Notes under the pieces: generated by a model
Database searches by the model: none
Told to the model about the DNA's origin: nothing
The model's input: the letters and a program-made list of their open reading frames with translations, nothing else
Position numbers and translations under genes: made by a program
Shown: piece after piece, positions 7,983-18,028 of the stretch
How positions within the stretch are numbered: the first letter of the stretch is position 1
Layout of the letters: each line of letters begins with the position of its first letter
NCBI GenBank assembly: GCA_946478985.1
Contig: CAMLDZ010000008.1
Coordinates: forward strand, 1 to 56,438
Direction: 5' to 3'
Length of the DNA: 56,438 nucleotides
Source of the DNA: an uncultured Solimonas sp.
Lineage (GTDB): Bacteria > Pseudomonadota > Gammaproteobacteria > Nevskiales > Nevskiaceae

Positions 7983-9683
7983 ATGAGTCCCCCAACGATC
8001 CAGCGACGCCCCATCGGCACCCCCGACGCGCTTCCTGACAGCCTGCACCCGGTGCTGCGCCGCATTTATGCGGCGCGCGGTGTGCGCGCCGAGGAGCTGG
8101 CGCTGGACGCGGCGAGGCTGCTGCCGCCGTCCGGCCTGCTCGGCATCGACGTCGCGGCCGCGCTGCTCGCCGACGCCATCCGCAACGCGGTCTCCATCGT
8201 CATCGCCGGCGACTACGACGCCGACGGCGCCACCGGCGTCAGCGTCGCCGTGCTCGGCCTGCGCGCGCTCGGCGCCGCGCGCGTCGACTACGTGGTGCCG
8301 GACCGCTTCCGCATGGGCTACGGCCTGTCGCCGGCGCTCGCCGAACTGGCTGCCGCGACCGGCGCGCAGCTGCTGATCACCGTCGACAGCGGCATCGCCA
8401 GCAACGCCGGCGTGCAGCGCGCCCGCGAACTCGGCCTGCAGGTGGTCATCACCGATCACCATCTGGCGGGTGCTCAGCTGCCGGCGGCCGACGCGATCGT
8501 CAATCCCAACCAGCCCGGCTGCGGCTTCGCATCCAAGCATCTGGCCGGCGTCGGCGTGATGTTCTACCTGCTGCTGGCGGTGCGGGCGCGGCTGCGTGCC
8601 GATGGCTACTACACGATGCGCAGCGAGCCAAACCTCGCAGAGCTGCTGGATCTGGTCGCGATCGGTACCGTCGCCGACGTCGTGCGCCTGGACTACAACA
8701 ATCGCATCCTCGTCCAGCAGGGTCTGGCGCGTATCCGTGCCGGCCGTGCGCGGCCAGGCGTTACGGCGCTGCTGCGTGTCGCCGGCCGCGAACCGCAGCG
8801 GTTGTCGGCAACCGATCTGGGTTTCGTGCTCGGCCCGCGCATCAATGCCGCCGGCCGGCTCGACGACATCCGCACCGGCATCGAATGCCTGCTGGCTGCC
8901 GACGAGGAAACCGCACTGGGCTACGCGCAGCAGCTCGACCGCTTCAACCGCGAGCGTCGCGAGATCGAGGCGCAGATGCGCGAGCAGGCGCTGGAGCTGG
9001 TCGAAGCCGCCGACAGCGAGGCGCCGGGCACCGGCATCAGCGTGTTCCGCGACGACTGGCACGAAGGGGTCGTCGGCCTGGTGGCGTCCAAGCTCAAGGA
9101 CCGGCTGCACCGGCCGGTGATCGCCTTCGCGCGGGCGCAGGAGGCGGGCATGCTCAAGGGCTCCGGCCGCTCGATCGCCGGCCTGCATCTGCGCGATGCG
9201 CTGGCGGCGATCGACGCCGCGCAGCCGGCGCTGATCGAGCGCTTCGGCGGCCATGCGATGGCCGCCGGCCTGAGCCTGCGCGAAGCCGAACTGCCGCGTT
9301 TCATGACGGCCTTCGACGCGGTCTGCGCGCAACTGCTCGATGCCGCAGCGCTGTTGCGCGCGATCGAGACCGACGGCGAGCTGGCGGGCAGCGAGCTGGC
9401 GATCGACACCGCGCGCGCCCTCGAACTCGCCGGCCCCTGGGGCCAGGGCTTCGCCGCGCCGCTGTTCGAGGGCGAGTTCCACATCCTCGAGCGCCGGATC
9501 GTCGGCGAGCGGCACCTCAAGTACCGGCTGCGTCACGCCAGCGGCGCGACGCTGGGCGCGATCCACTTCGGCGGGGTCGAGCACGAGCCCATCGATGATC
9601 GCCTGCGCGCGGTCTATCGGCTGGCGATCAACCGCTGGCAGGACCGTGAGAACGTCGAGCTGGTGATCGAGGAATGCCTCTGA
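7983..9683 (+). CDS. recJ: Single-stranded-DNA-specific exonuclease RecJ
   Basis: 5'-to-3' single-strand DNA exonuclease used in recombination and mismatch repair. The DHH phosphoesterase motifs are intact: DYDADG at residues 77-82, ITVDSG at about 132-137 and DHH at 158-160, with the DHHA1 domain signature GSGRSIAGLHLRDAL and FGGHAMAAGLSL further on, then the C-terminal OB-like region. The length of 566 residues is normal. The ATG at 7983 has a poor Shine-Dalgarno; a TTG at 7974 is in frame. recJ near hom/thrC is seen in other Gammaproteobacteria. It is convergent with the diguanylate cyclase gene, 10 bases apart. Confidence 0.95.
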   Translation: MSPPTIQRRPIGTPDALPDSLHPVLRRIYAARGVRAEELALDAARLLPPSGLLGIDVAAALLADAIRNAVSIVIAGDYDADGATGVSVAVLGLRALGAARVDYVVPDRFRMGYGLSPALAELAAATGAQLLITVDSGIASNAGVQRARELGLQVVITDHHLAGAQLPAADAIVNPNQPGCGFASKHLAGVGVMFYLLLAVRARLRADGYYTMRSEPNLAELLDLVAIGTVADVVRLDYNNRILVQQGLARIRAGRARPGVTALLRVAGREPQRLSATDLGFVLGPRINAAGRLDDIRTGIECLLAADEETALGYAQQLDRFNRERREIEAQMREQALELVEAADSEAPGTGISVFRDDWHEGVVGLVASKLKDRLHRPVIAFARAQEAGMLKGSGRSIAGLHLRDALAAIDAAQPALIERFGGHAMAAGLSLREAELPRFMTAFDAVCAQLLDAAALLRAIETDGELAGSELAIDTARALELAGPWGQGFAAPLFEGEFHILERRIVGERHLKYRLRHASGATLGAIHFGGVEHEPIDDRLRAVYRLAINRWQDRENVELVIEECL

Positions 9684-9693
9684 GCCTGCGCCT

Positions 9694-10863
9694 TCAGGCC
9701 GGCCGGTAGGCCTCGATCACGGCGCGGTCGCGCCCCTGTGCCTTGGCCTGATAGAGCAGCTCGTCGGCGCGGCGCAGTACCGCCAGCGGCTCGGTGGCGG
9801 CGTCGGGAATCAGATGGGTGACGCCGGCGCTGGCGGTGATGCGCACCGCCTGCTGCCGCAGCGGTTCGTGCAGGAGCAGCTGGCGCAGGTCGTCCAGTAG
9901 CGCTTGCGTCAGCGCCTGCACCTGCGTGGCGTCGACGTCGTACCAGAGAATCAGCATCTCCTCGCCGCCGAAGCGGATCTTCAGATCGCTGGAGCGCATG
10001 GCGTGCCTGCGGCTGATCAGCGCGCCGACCTCGCGCAGCACCTCGTCGCCGAACAGGTGGCCGTGGCCGTCGTTGAGCTGCTTGAAGTGGTCGATGTCGA
10101 GCAGCAGGATGGCGATGCGATGGCCGTAACGACGTGCCTGCTGGAAGCGCCGGCCGATCTGCTGGTTGAAGTCGGCGCGGGTGCCCAGTCCGGTCAGGGG
10201 ATCGATGCTGCCGAGCAGGGCGGCGCAGCGGTGATCGATCCAGGCGCTGCGCGCGATGATGTCGAGCGCGATCACTGCCATCACCGCGGTGAGGCCCATC
10301 AGCACCAGGCCGAAGCTGCGGACATTGGCGACCTGTCCTGCTTCCAGATTCATTTCCACCAGGACGCTCAGCGCGAAGCAGACGGTGCCGCCGATCACCA
10401 TGCGCTGTCGCGAGTACCCGCCGAAGGCCAGCAATGAGGTGACCACGACGCAGACCATCAGCGGCGTGAATTCCAGATAGCGCTGGGTTGCGAGGTAGTG
10501 CAGGGCGACCGCGCCAAGGCCCAGCACGTGTACGGCGATGGCCTGGGCGATCTTGGCGAGACGGCTGCCGGCGTGGCGGTAGGTGAGCCAGGCGACGCCG
10601 AGCACCGCTGCGCCGACCAGGTGGAGCACGATCGCCAGCGCCGGCATGCCGCGCGGATCGAACAGAAAGATCGGCTGGCCATACCACGGCGCGGCACCGA
10701 TCAGCAGGCTGTGGATCGTGAACAGCAGGCTGCGCGGGATGCGGTGGTGACGGCGCCGGTAATCCCGATACGCCGCCTCCAGTTCAGCCGGCCAGCGCGC
10801 ATGCAGCTGGCGCTCGCGGCGGATGCGTTGCAGCTCGGCCAGCTCGACCTTCGGCTCGGGCAT
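9694..10863 (-). CDS. Membrane diguanylate cyclase (GGDEF domain)
   Basis: Predicted to make cyclic di-GMP from two GTP. The N-terminal half (about 45-205) holds roughly six hydrophobic segments that may act as an input or anchor. The GGDEF domain begins at DPLTGLGTR (221) and carries LLLDIDHFKQLNDGHGH. The active-site loop is RFGGEEM at 297-303: the catalytic Gly-Gly-Glu-Glu is kept but the usual last Phe is Met. An inhibitory I-site Arg-x-x-Asp (RSSD, 290-293) sits five residues before it. It starts 31 bases after sufS on the same strand, so it may be the tail of the suf operon. Activity is likely but unproven. Confidence 0.88.
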   Translation of the reverse strand: MPEPKVELAELQRIRRERQLHARWPAELEAAYRDYRRRHHRIPRSLLFTIHSLLIGAAPWYGQPIFLFDPRGMPALAIVLHLVGAAVLGVAWLTYRHAGSRLAKIAQAIAVHVLGLGAVALHYLATQRYLEFTPLMVCVVVTSLLAFGGYSRQRMVIGGTVCFALSVLVEMNLEAGQVANVRSFGLVLMGLTAVMAVIALDIIARSAWIDHRCAALLGSIDPLTGLGTRADFNQQIGRRFQQARRYGHRIAILLLDIDHFKQLNDGHGHLFGDEVLREVGALISRRHAMRSSDLKIRFGGEEMLILWYDVDATQVQALTQALLDDLRQLLLHEPLRQQAVRITASAGVTHLIPDAATEPLAVLRRADELLYQAKAQGRDRAVIEAYRPA

Positions 10864-10894
10864 CGCCAGGGGCTCGCTGCGATCCGGGCGGCCG

Positions 10895-12109
10895 TTAACC
10901 GAACAGCCGTTGCACCTTGCGCAAACTGGCGACCAGCTGGTCGATGTCGTCGCGACCGTTGTAGACCGCCAGCGAGGCGCGCGCGGTGGCGGGCAGCCCG
11001 AAGCGCTCCATCAGCGGCATCGTGCAGTGATGGCCGGTGCGGATCGCCACGCCGTCCATGTCGAGCACCGAGCCGATGTCCTGCGGATGCGCGTTGTCCA
11101 TCACGAACGACAGGATGCCGGCCTTGTTCGCCGCGGTGCCGATCAGTTTCAGGCCGCGGATCTCCTGCATCTGCGCGGTCGCGTATTCGAGCAGCTCGTG
11201 CTCGTGCGCGGCAGCGGCATCGATGCCGACGCTCTGCAGCCAGTCGATGCCGGCGGCGCAGCCGATCGCGCCGGCCATGTCCGGCGTGCCGGCCTCGAAC
11301 TTGTACGGGATCTCGTTCCAGGTGCTGCCGGAGAACGCCACCGTGCGGATCATGTCGCCGCCGCCGAGCCAGGGCGGCATCGCTTCCAGGTGCGCGCGCT
11401 TGGCGTACAGCACGCCGAAGCCGGTCGGCCCGTAAAGCTTGTGCGCGGAGAACGCGTAGAAGTCGGCGTCCAGCGCCTGCACGTCGACGCGCAGATGGGC
11501 GACCGCCTGCGCGCCGTCGACCAGCACCGGAATGCCGCGCGCGTGCGCCTCGGCGATCATCTCGGCGACCGGGTTGATGGTGCCCAGCGAGTTGGAGATC
11601 TGGCAGACGGCGACCAGCTTGGTGCGCGGTCCCAGCAGCTTCTTCCACTCGTCGAAGATCAGCTCGCCGCGCTCGTTGACCGGGCCGGCGACGGTTTTGG
11701 CGCCGGCCAGCTGCCAGGGCACGATGTCCGAGTGGTGCTCCATGCCGGTGACCAGCACTTCGTCGCCGGCTTCGAGGCGCGCGCCGACGAAGCAGCGCGC
11801 GACCAGGTTGATGCTCTCGGTGGTGCCGCGCGTGAACACGATCTCGTCACGGCTGCCGGCGTTGAGGAAGGCGGCGATGCGGTCGCGCGCGCCCTCGTAG
11901 GCCAGCGTCGCGCGCTCGGCCAGGTCATGTACCGCGCGATGCACGTTGGCGTTGGACGTGCGGTAGTAGCGGTCCAGCGCCTGCAGCACTGCTTCCGGCT
12001 TCTGCGTGGTCGCGGCATTGTCGAGATAAGCGAGGCGCTTGCCGCGCACCTTCTCGCGCAGGATCGGGAACTCGGCGCGGATCGCTTCCAGGTCGAAAGT
12101 CGCGCTCAT
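10895..12109 (-). CDS. sufS: Cysteine desulfurase SufS
   Basis: PLP enzyme that takes sulfur from cysteine for Fe-S cluster assembly on SufBCD. The PLP lysine is Lys224 (FSAHKLYGPTG) and the persulfide cysteine Cys362 lies in RTGHHCTMPLMERFG, both at positions close to E. coli SufS. It has 404 residues, normal for group II desulfurases. Its ATG overlaps the sufD stop by four bases. No sufE or sufU follows in this cluster, so the sulfur-transfer partner must be encoded elsewhere, or the activator role is met differently. Confidence 0.95.
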   Translation of the reverse strand: MSATFDLEAIRAEFPILREKVRGKRLAYLDNAATTQKPEAVLQALDRYYRTSNANVHRAVHDLAERATLAYEGARDRIAAFLNAGSRDEIVFTRGTTESINLVARCFVGARLEAGDEVLVTGMEHHSDIVPWQLAGAKTVAGPVNERGELIFDEWKKLLGPRTKLVAVCQISNSLGTINPVAEMIAEAHARGIPVLVDGAQAVAHLRVDVQALDADFYAFSAHKLYGPTGFGVLYAKRAHLEAMPPWLGGGDMIRTVAFSGSTWNEIPYKFEAGTPDMAGAIGCAAGIDWLQSVGIDAAAAHEHELLEYATAQMQEIRGLKLIGTAANKAGILSFVMDNAHPQDIGSVLDMDGVAIRTGHHCTMPLMERFGLPATARASLAVYNGRDDIDQLVASLRKVQRLFG

Positions 12110-13328
12110 GCCAGCGCCTCGGTATCGATGCGACTGCCGAGTCGCGCGGCGATCTGCGCGGCGATGCGCCGCCGCAGGCCGTCATGGCCGATCTGCGCCA
12201 GCACTTCGTTGGCGAAGCTCAGCGTCAGCAGCGCGCGGGCCTCGGCCTGCGGCACGCCGCGCGAGCGCAGGTAGAACACCGCCTGCTCGTCGAGCTGGCC
12301 GCAGGCGGCGCCGTGCGCGCACTTGACGTCGTCGGCGTAGATTTCCAGCTCCGGCTTGGCGTCGATCTCGGCGCCCTTGGCGAAGATCAGATTGGCGATG
12401 CGCTGTTCGGAGTCGGTCTTCATCGCGCCGGGTTTTACGACGACGCGGCCATTGAGGATCGAATGGCTCTTGCCGAAGCCGAGGCCACGGAAGGTCTCGC
12501 GGCTCGTGCCATGCGGCGCGGCGTGCTCGATCTCGTACTGGTTGTCGAGATGCGTGCGGCCGTCCGGCGCGAACAGTCCGTAGATCTCGGCGCTGGCGCC
12601 GGGGGCGTTCAGCACCACGTTCCAGTCGTTGCGGATCAGTGCGCCGCCGAAGTCGACGTTGACGATCTTCAGCCGCGCGTCGCGGCCGACGCTGACGCGG
12701 GTCTGCAGCCACTGCGTGGTCGCATCGAATTCGTTCTGCAGGCGGATCAGCGTCAGCTCGGCGCCGTCGCCGAGCTCCGCGCCCAGCGTCTGGGTGATGA
12801 AGCGTGCTGCGCCGGGCAGGCCGATCTGCTCGAGGATGATCACGGCACGCGCGCCGCGCGCCAGCGAAATCCGGTGCGCCAGGTGATGCATCTCGCCGGC
12901 GACGCTGGCCGAGGAGACGCTGATCAGGTGCAAAGGTCTGGCCAAGGCTTCATCGGCGCCGAGCGCGAGTTGCAGGCCGGGCAGGGCGAAGGCCTCGTGC
13001 AGGCCCGACAGGCCCTCGTGCGCACCCGCCATCGGTGCAAGCGCCGCCGCCGTAGAGGCCTGCTGCGTGCGGCCGTTGCGCCAGACGCGCTGCTCGCAGC
13101 CATCGAGCGCGAGCGCCGCGAGATCGGCGCCTGCATCGGCGGCGGCAAGCTGCACCGGCTGCGCGCCGAAGCGCGTCAGGTCGGTGTAGTGCCAGCGCTC
13201 GATGTCACGGCCGGGAAAGCCCTCGCGCTCGAAGGCGCCGAAGGCAGTTTGGCGGCGCGCGCGTTCGGCGGCGGGCAGGGCATCGGCAAAGCGCGTGAAC
13301 GCTTCGCCATACGAAGCATGGATCGTCA

Positions 13329-13329
<1 letters not shown>
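12106..13329 (-). CDS. sufD: Fe-S assembly scaffold subunit SufD
   Basis: Component of the SufBC2D scaffold on which Fe-S clusters form in the cytosol; SufD is needed for iron acquisition. The beta-helix core and conserved C terminus are seen in KSHSILNGRVVVKPGAMKTDSEQ followed by KPELEIYADDVKCAHGAACGQLDEQAVFYLRSRGV, where the last stretch holds the conserved Cys-Ala-His used at the SufB-SufD interface. ATG at 13329 gives 407 residues and overlaps the sufC stop (TGATG); GTG at 13332 is also possible. The divergent N-terminal half is typical of SufD. Confidence 0.94.
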
Positions 13330-14081
<752 letters not shown>

Positions 14082-14124
14082 AACCACGGATTCCACTGAA
14101 TTGATCATCGGGTGAGAGAGATTG

Positions 14125-14218
14125 CCCTCACCCCGGCCCTCTCCCGCAAGCGGGAGAGGGAGAGGTTTTTCCCTTCTCCCGCTTGCGGGAGAAGGTGGCG
14201 CGCAGCGCCGGATGAGGG
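14125..14218. repeat. Palindromic intergenic repeat, copy 2 (inside suf operon)
   Basis: A 94-base element nearly identical to 7809-7905: same terminal CCCTCA/TGAGGG, the same two CTCCCGC hairpins and the same GGCGCGCAGCGCCGGATGAGGG end. It fills most of the gap between sufB and sufC in an operon whose other junctions overlap or nearly overlap. Its stems could stabilise mRNA ends or cause partial termination. Confidence 0.85.
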
Positions 14219-14221
14219 GCT

Positions 14222-15721
14222 TTAGCCCACCGCACCCTCAAGCGACACCTGCAGCAGCTTCTGCGCTTCGACGGCGAACTCCATCGGCAGCTCCTTGAAC
14301 ACGTCCTTGCAGAAGCCGTTGACGATCATCGATACCGCATCTTCCTCGCGGATGCCGCGCGTGCGGCAGTAGAACAGCTGGTCCTCGCTGATCTTCGAGG
14401 TGGTCGCCTCGTGCTCGACGACGGCGCCCGGGTTGCGGATCTCGGTGTACGGGAAGGTGTGCGCGCCGCAGTTGGGGCCGATCAGCAGCGAGTCGCACTG
14501 CGTGTGGTTGCGCGCGCCCTCGGCCTTTTCCAGCACGCGCACCAGGCCGCGGTAGGCCTGCTGGCCATGGCCGGCGGAGATGCCCTTGGAGACGATCGTC
14601 GACTTGGTGTTCCTGCCGATGTGGATCATCTTGGTGCCGGTATCGGCCTGCTGGCGGTGATGCGTCAGCGCCACCGAGTAGAACTCTCCGACCGAGTCGT
14701 CGCCGCGCAGGATGCAGCTCGGATACTTCCAGGTGATCGCGGAACCCGTCTCGACCTGGGTCCACGAGATCTTGCTGGCCCGCCCGCGGCAGTCGCCGCG
14801 TTTGGTGACGAAGTTGTAGATGCCGCCACGTCCGTTCTCGTCGCCCGGATACCAGTTCTGCACGGTCGAGTACTTGATCTCGGCGCGATCCAGCGCAACC
14901 AGCTCGACGACGGCCGCATGCAGCTGGTTTTCATCGCGCTGCGGCGCGGTGCAGCCTTCCAGGTACGACACCTGGGCGTCGTCCTCGCAGATGATCAGCG
15001 TGCGCTCGAACTGGCCGGTGTTGCGCTCGTTGATGCGGAAATAGGTCGACAGCTCCATCGGGCAGCGCACGCCCTTGGGGATGAACACGAACGAGCCGTC
15101 CGAGAACACCGCCGAGTTCAGCGCCGCGTAGAAGTTGTCGGCGAACGGCACCACGCTGCCGAGATACTTCTTGACCAGTTCCGGATGCTCGCGCACCGCC
15201 TCGGAGATCGGACAGAAGATCACGCCGGCGTCCTTGAGCTTCTCGCGGAAGGTGGTGGCCACCGACACCGAGTCGAACACCACGTCGACGGCGACGTTCT
15301 GCACGCCGGCGAGGATCTCCTGTTCCTTGAGCGGAATGCCGAGCTTCTTGTAAGTCTCCAGCAGCTTCGGGTCGACGTCGGCCAGGGTCTTGGGCTTGTT
15401 GGCCATCGACTTCGGCGAGGAGTAGTACGAGATCGCCTGATAGTCGATCTGCGGATACTGCACGTGCGCCCACTTCGGCTCGTCCATCGTCAGCCAGCGG
15501 CGATAGGCCTTGAGGCGGAAGTCGAGCAGCCATTCCGGCTCTTCCTTCTTCGCCGAGATCAGCCGCACGACGTCTTCCGAGAGGCCCGGCGGCACGCGCT
15601 CGGATTCGATGTCGGTGATGAAGCCGGCGTCGTACTTGCGATTGCGCACCAGCTCCTGGATGTCGGGAGCCGGGGCGGGGATCAGAGTCTGGGGAGTGGC
15701 TGGCATGAGCTTGCTATCCAT
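14222..15721 (-). CDS. sufB: Fe-S assembly scaffold protein SufB
   Basis: Main scaffold subunit on which clusters are assembled with SufC and SufD. The protein carries the long conserved run around [14 protein letters not shown], the SufB core [27 protein letters not shown] and the C-terminal [17 protein letters not shown] followed by [21 protein letters not shown], including the conserved Glu and Cys. About 499 residues, as usual. The ATG at 15721 is preferred; ATG at 15706 also fits, and a GTG at 15739 would overlap the regulator stop. It is the first structural gene of the operon. Confidence 0.95.
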   Translation of the reverse strand: MDSKLMPATPQTLIPAPAPDIQELVRNRKYDAGFITDIESERVPPGLSEDVVRLISAKKEEPEWLLDFRLKAYRRWLTMDEPKWAHVQYPQIDYQAISYYSSPKSMANKPKTLADVDPKLLETYKKLGIPLKEQEILAGVQNVAVDVVFDSVSVATTFREKLKDAGVIFCPISEAVREHPELVKKYLGSVVPFADNFYAALNSAVFSDGSFVFIPKGVRCPMELSTYFRINERNTGQFERTLIICEDDAQVSYLEGCTAPQRDENQLHAAVVELVALDRAEIKYSTVQNWYPGDENGRGGIYNFVTKRGDCRGRASKISWTQVETGSAITWKYPSCILRGDDSVGEFYSVALTHHRQQADTGTKMIHIGRNTKSTIVSKGISAGHGQQAYRGLVRVLEKAEGARNHTQCDSLLIGPNCGAHTFPYTEIRNPGAVVEHEATTSKISEDQLFYCRTRGIREEDAVSMIVNGFCKDVFKELPMEFAVEAQKLLQVSLEGAVG

Positions 15722-15735
15722 TGGGCGGGTCCGCG

Positions 15736-16191
15736 TCACAGGCGGACCAGCGGGAATTCCTTGCGACGTGGCGGTGAGGCGCTGGCCGGTGCGGTCTGCA
15801 CCATCTGCGCCAGCGTGACCGCCTCCAGCGCCTCGCGGATCGCGGTGTTGATCAGCCGCCAGTTGGCGCGCGTTGCGCAGTCGGTCTCGATGCTGCAGCC
15901 GCCGCGGTGGCCGGCGCAGTCGGTGACGGCGATCGGGCCTTCGAGCGCACCGATGATGTCGGCGACCGAAATCTGCTCGGCCGGCCGCGCCAGCCGGTAG
16001 CCGCCGCGGGCGCCGCGCAGCGATTCGAGCAGACCGCCCTTGGTCAGGACCTTGAGCAGCTTGGCAACCGTCGGCAGCGGAATGCGGGTGCGTTCGGCCA
16101 GGCCCTGACCCGTCTGCGTCTGTGCCGGTTCACGCGCCACGGCGGTCATCAGCACGGTGGCGTAATCGGCGAGTTTGCTGAGCTTCAACAT
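15736..16191 (-). CDS. Rrf2-family SUF operon regulator
   Basis: IscR-like winged-helix regulator that heads and probably controls the suf operon. The N-terminal Rrf2 helix-turn-helix reads [17 protein letters not shown] with [23 protein letters not shown] as recognition region. Three cysteines, Cys92, Cys99 and Cys105 ([14 protein letters not shown]), could bind a [2Fe-2S] cluster; IscR has them at 92, 98 and 104, so the first gap here is one residue longer. ATG at 16191 gives 151 residues. Its family is the gammaproteobacterial SUF regulator type. Whether it represses or activates cannot be read from sequence. Confidence 0.9.
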   Translation of the reverse strand: MLKLSKLADYATVLMTAVAREPAQTQTGQGLAERTRIPLPTVAKLLKVLTKGGLLESLRGARGGYRLARPAEQISVADIIGALEGPIAVTDCAGHRGGCSIETDCATRANWRLINTAIREALEAVTLAQMVQTAPASASPPRRKEFPLVRL

Positions 16192-16227
16192 CGCTGGATG
16201 AAAAGAGACCAAATCAGTACGAATTGA

Positions 16228-16256
16228 ATTTTACGGTTTCGAGACTGCCGCCGCAA
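16228..16256 (-). promoter_or_regulatory. Candidate promoter of the suf operon
   Basis: On the minus strand TTGCGG (16256-16251), a 17-base spacer and TAAAAT (16233-16228), five of six matches in the -10. Transcription would start about 30 bases before the regulator ATG at 16191. The downstream AT-rich stretch 16200-16227 is a natural place for an operator. I see no clear IscR type 1 or type 2 site. Confidence 0.5.
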
Positions 16257-16298
16257 TCTGCAAATCGGTAGGCTTGGCGGCTTTCACCGAACCCTGCC

Positions 16299-16769
16299 AT
16301 GAATGCCGTGCCCGCCTGGGACGTCGCCGATCCCTATATCCAGACGCTGACCGTCGGTCCCGAGCATCTGGACGCCTTCGGCCACACCAACAACGTGGTC
16401 TACCTGGCCTGGCTGGAACAGGTGGCCTGGGCGCATTCGGTGAGCCTGGGCTTCGACTTTGCTGCCTACGAAAGGCTGGGCACCGGCTGCGTCGCGCGCC
16501 GGCACGAACTGGATTACCTGGCGCCCAGCTTCGCCGGCGACCCGCTGCAGATCGCCACCTGGGTGCATGACAACGACTTCCGCCTGAGCATGTGGCGGCG
16601 CTACCAGATCATCCGTGCCACGGACGGCCGGACGCTGCTGCGCGGGCAGACGCAATGGGTGTCGGTGGACCTGAAAAGCGGCCGGCCCAAGCGCATGCCG
16701 CCGGAGTTCCGCGTCTACGCACCCGCTGCGCCGCGCGCGCGCCGGGAGGCGACTGGAGAAGGGGCATGA
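16299..16769 (+). CDS. Acyl-CoA thioesterase, 4HBT hotdog family
   Basis: Predicted thioesterase of the YbgC/4-hydroxybenzoyl-CoA type, hydrolysing acyl-CoA or acyl-ACP thioesters. The catalytic region is LDAFGHTNNVVYLAWLEQVAW (about residues 24-44), with the family Asp and the HTNN motif. The rest follows the single hotdog fold, ending in a basic, low-complexity tail. At 156 residues it is one domain. It diverges from the suf regulator and overlaps the next gene by four bases (ATGA). Confidence 0.85.
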   Translation: MNAVPAWDVADPYIQTLTVGPEHLDAFGHTNNVVYLAWLEQVAWAHSVSLGFDFAAYERLGTGCVARRHELDYLAPSFAGDPLQIATWVHDNDFRLSMWRRYQIIRATDGRTLLRGQTQWVSVDLKSGRPKRMPPEFRVYAPAAPRARREATGEGA

Positions 16770-17050
16770 GCCATCGCATCGAGATCGAGTACTGCCCGCG
16801 CTGCCGCTGGCTGCTGCGCGCCGCCTGGTACGCCCAGGAGCTGCTGACCACCTTCGAGACCGAGTTGGGCGAGGTCGCGCTCAAGCCGGCGCCCAGCGGC
16901 GTGTTCCGCATCCTCCTCGATGGCGAGGTGCTGGCTGACCGCGCGCGCGATCACGGTTTTGCCGATCTGCCGCTGCTCAAGCAGGCGATCCGCGATCGCG
17001 TGGCGCCGGATCGCGCGCTGGGCCACAGCGACCGCAAGAGTCGGACATAG
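16766..17050 (+). CDS. SelT/SelW/SelH (Rdx) family thioredoxin-like protein
   Basis: A 94-residue protein with the redox motif CPRC at residues 10-13 right after the first strand (IEIEYCPRCRW), as in the selenoprotein W-related Rdx family; the position that is selenocysteine in animals is cysteine here. The second half GVFRILLDGEVLADRARDHGFADLPLLKQAIRD is the conserved core. ATG at 16766 overlaps the thioesterase stop and has a good Shine-Dalgarno (GGAGAAGGGG). The bacterial role is unknown; a thiol redox function is likely. Confidence 0.83.
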   Translation: MSHRIEIEYCPRCRWLLRAAWYAQELLTTFETELGEVALKPAPSGVFRILLDGEVLADRARDHGFADLPLLKQAIRDRVAPDRALGHSDRKSRT

Positions 17051-17060
17051 GCGCTCGGCT

Positions 17061-17471
17061 TCAGCGATCCAGCCAGACCAGCTGCGGCGCCTGATCGAGC
17101 GCGCCGTACAGCAGTGCGCTCTGCTCGTAGCGCTGCGCCAGCGCCCGCATCGCGTGATCGGGGGCATCCAGGATGATGTAGCCGGCCTCGCGCCAGTCGC
17201 CGTTGTCGGCCTCGCTGATCGCCGCCGCGTGCTCCCAGGCATGCGTACCCAGCTCGTCGGCGAAGCGGCGCAGGCGCTCGGTATTCTCGAAGGCGTCGAG
17301 TTGTCGCGAGCGCGGATTGCACGGCGTGATCAGGTGCCAGTGCGAACTGCAGCTGGCGTCGCGCAGGCTGGCGTCGATCTGCGCATTGACGACGCCGACA
17401 CGGTGCACGTACACGCCGTTCGGCAGCAACAGGCGGTAGCGGGCCTGCGAATACGCCGCTTCCAGCGTCAT
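17061..17471 (-). CDS. DUF3293-type protein
   Basis: A 136-residue soluble protein that I place in the DUF3293 family from the pattern HWHLITPCNPRSRQLDAFENTERLRRF followed by HAWEHAAAISEADNGDWREAGYIILDA. No catalytic motif or function is recognised. The ATG at 17471 follows the upstream hydrolase stop by 10 bases, so the two are probably co-transcribed. It converges with the Rdx gene, 10 bases apart. Confidence 0.75.
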   Translation of the reverse strand: MTLEAAYSQARYRLLLPNGVYVHRVGVVNAQIDASLRDASCSSHWHLITPCNPRSRQLDAFENTERLRRFADELGTHAWEHAAAISEADNGDWREAGYIILDAPDHAMRALAQRYEQSALLYGALDQAPQLVWLDR

Positions 17472-17481
17472 GGGCGCTGGC

Positions 17482-17991
17482 TCAAGGCTTGTCGGCCAGG
17501 ACCAGGGACAACTGCTGGTCGAGCAGCAGCCCGAGCAGATCCAGCTGCTCGTTGAGGGTGTGTCCGGAATCCAGAATGTGCAGCGCCGCGCTGTGGCGCT
17601 TGGCAAAGCGCTGCGCCTGCGCCAGCGGCACGATGTCATCGTGCCAGCCGTGCACCACGGTGCAGCGTTGCGGAATGCCTTCCGGCTCTTCCTCCCAGCC
17701 GGCGAAATACAAGGCGGGCGCCATCAGGAACAGCGCGTCGGGCTTGAGCGCGGCACAGGCGAGGGCGGACACGTAGCCCCCCATGCTGGAGCCGACCAGC
17801 ACCAGTCGCTTGGCCTTGGGGGCGATTTCCACCAGCTGCGCGACGCGGACGCGCGGATCGGGGGTGTGACTATAATCTGGACTGAGCACCTCGAAGCCGC
17901 GCTGGCGCGCGATATTCGCGAGGTGCGTGATCTTGGTTCCCCACGGGCCGCTTTCTTTTCCGTGGGCGAAGACGAGCAGGTTGTCGGTCAT
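17482..17991 (-). CDS. Small alpha/beta hydrolase
   Basis: A 169-residue alpha/beta hydrolase of the compact YqiA/RBBP9-like kind. The likely triad is Ser69 (VGSSMGGY), Asp118 or Asp119 (HGWHDDIVP) and His144 (DSGHTL). The N terminus LLVFAHGKESGPWGTK carries the His-Gly oxyanion motif. The substrate is unknown. Start ATG at 17991; longer upstream reading has no similarity. It is divergent from the small gene at 18029. Confidence 0.85.
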   Translation of the reverse strand: MTDNLLVFAHGKESGPWGTKITHLANIARQRGFEVLSPDYSHTPDPRVRVAQLVEIAPKAKRLVLVGSSMGGYVSALACAALKPDALFLMAPALYFAGWEEEPEGIPQRCTVVHGWHDDIVPLAQAQRFAKRHSAALHILDSGHTLNEQLDLLGLLLDQQLSLVLADKP

Positions 17992-18028
17992 CGACGCTCG
18001 AGGGGTTTCGGATGAGGGATTGGCGCGC

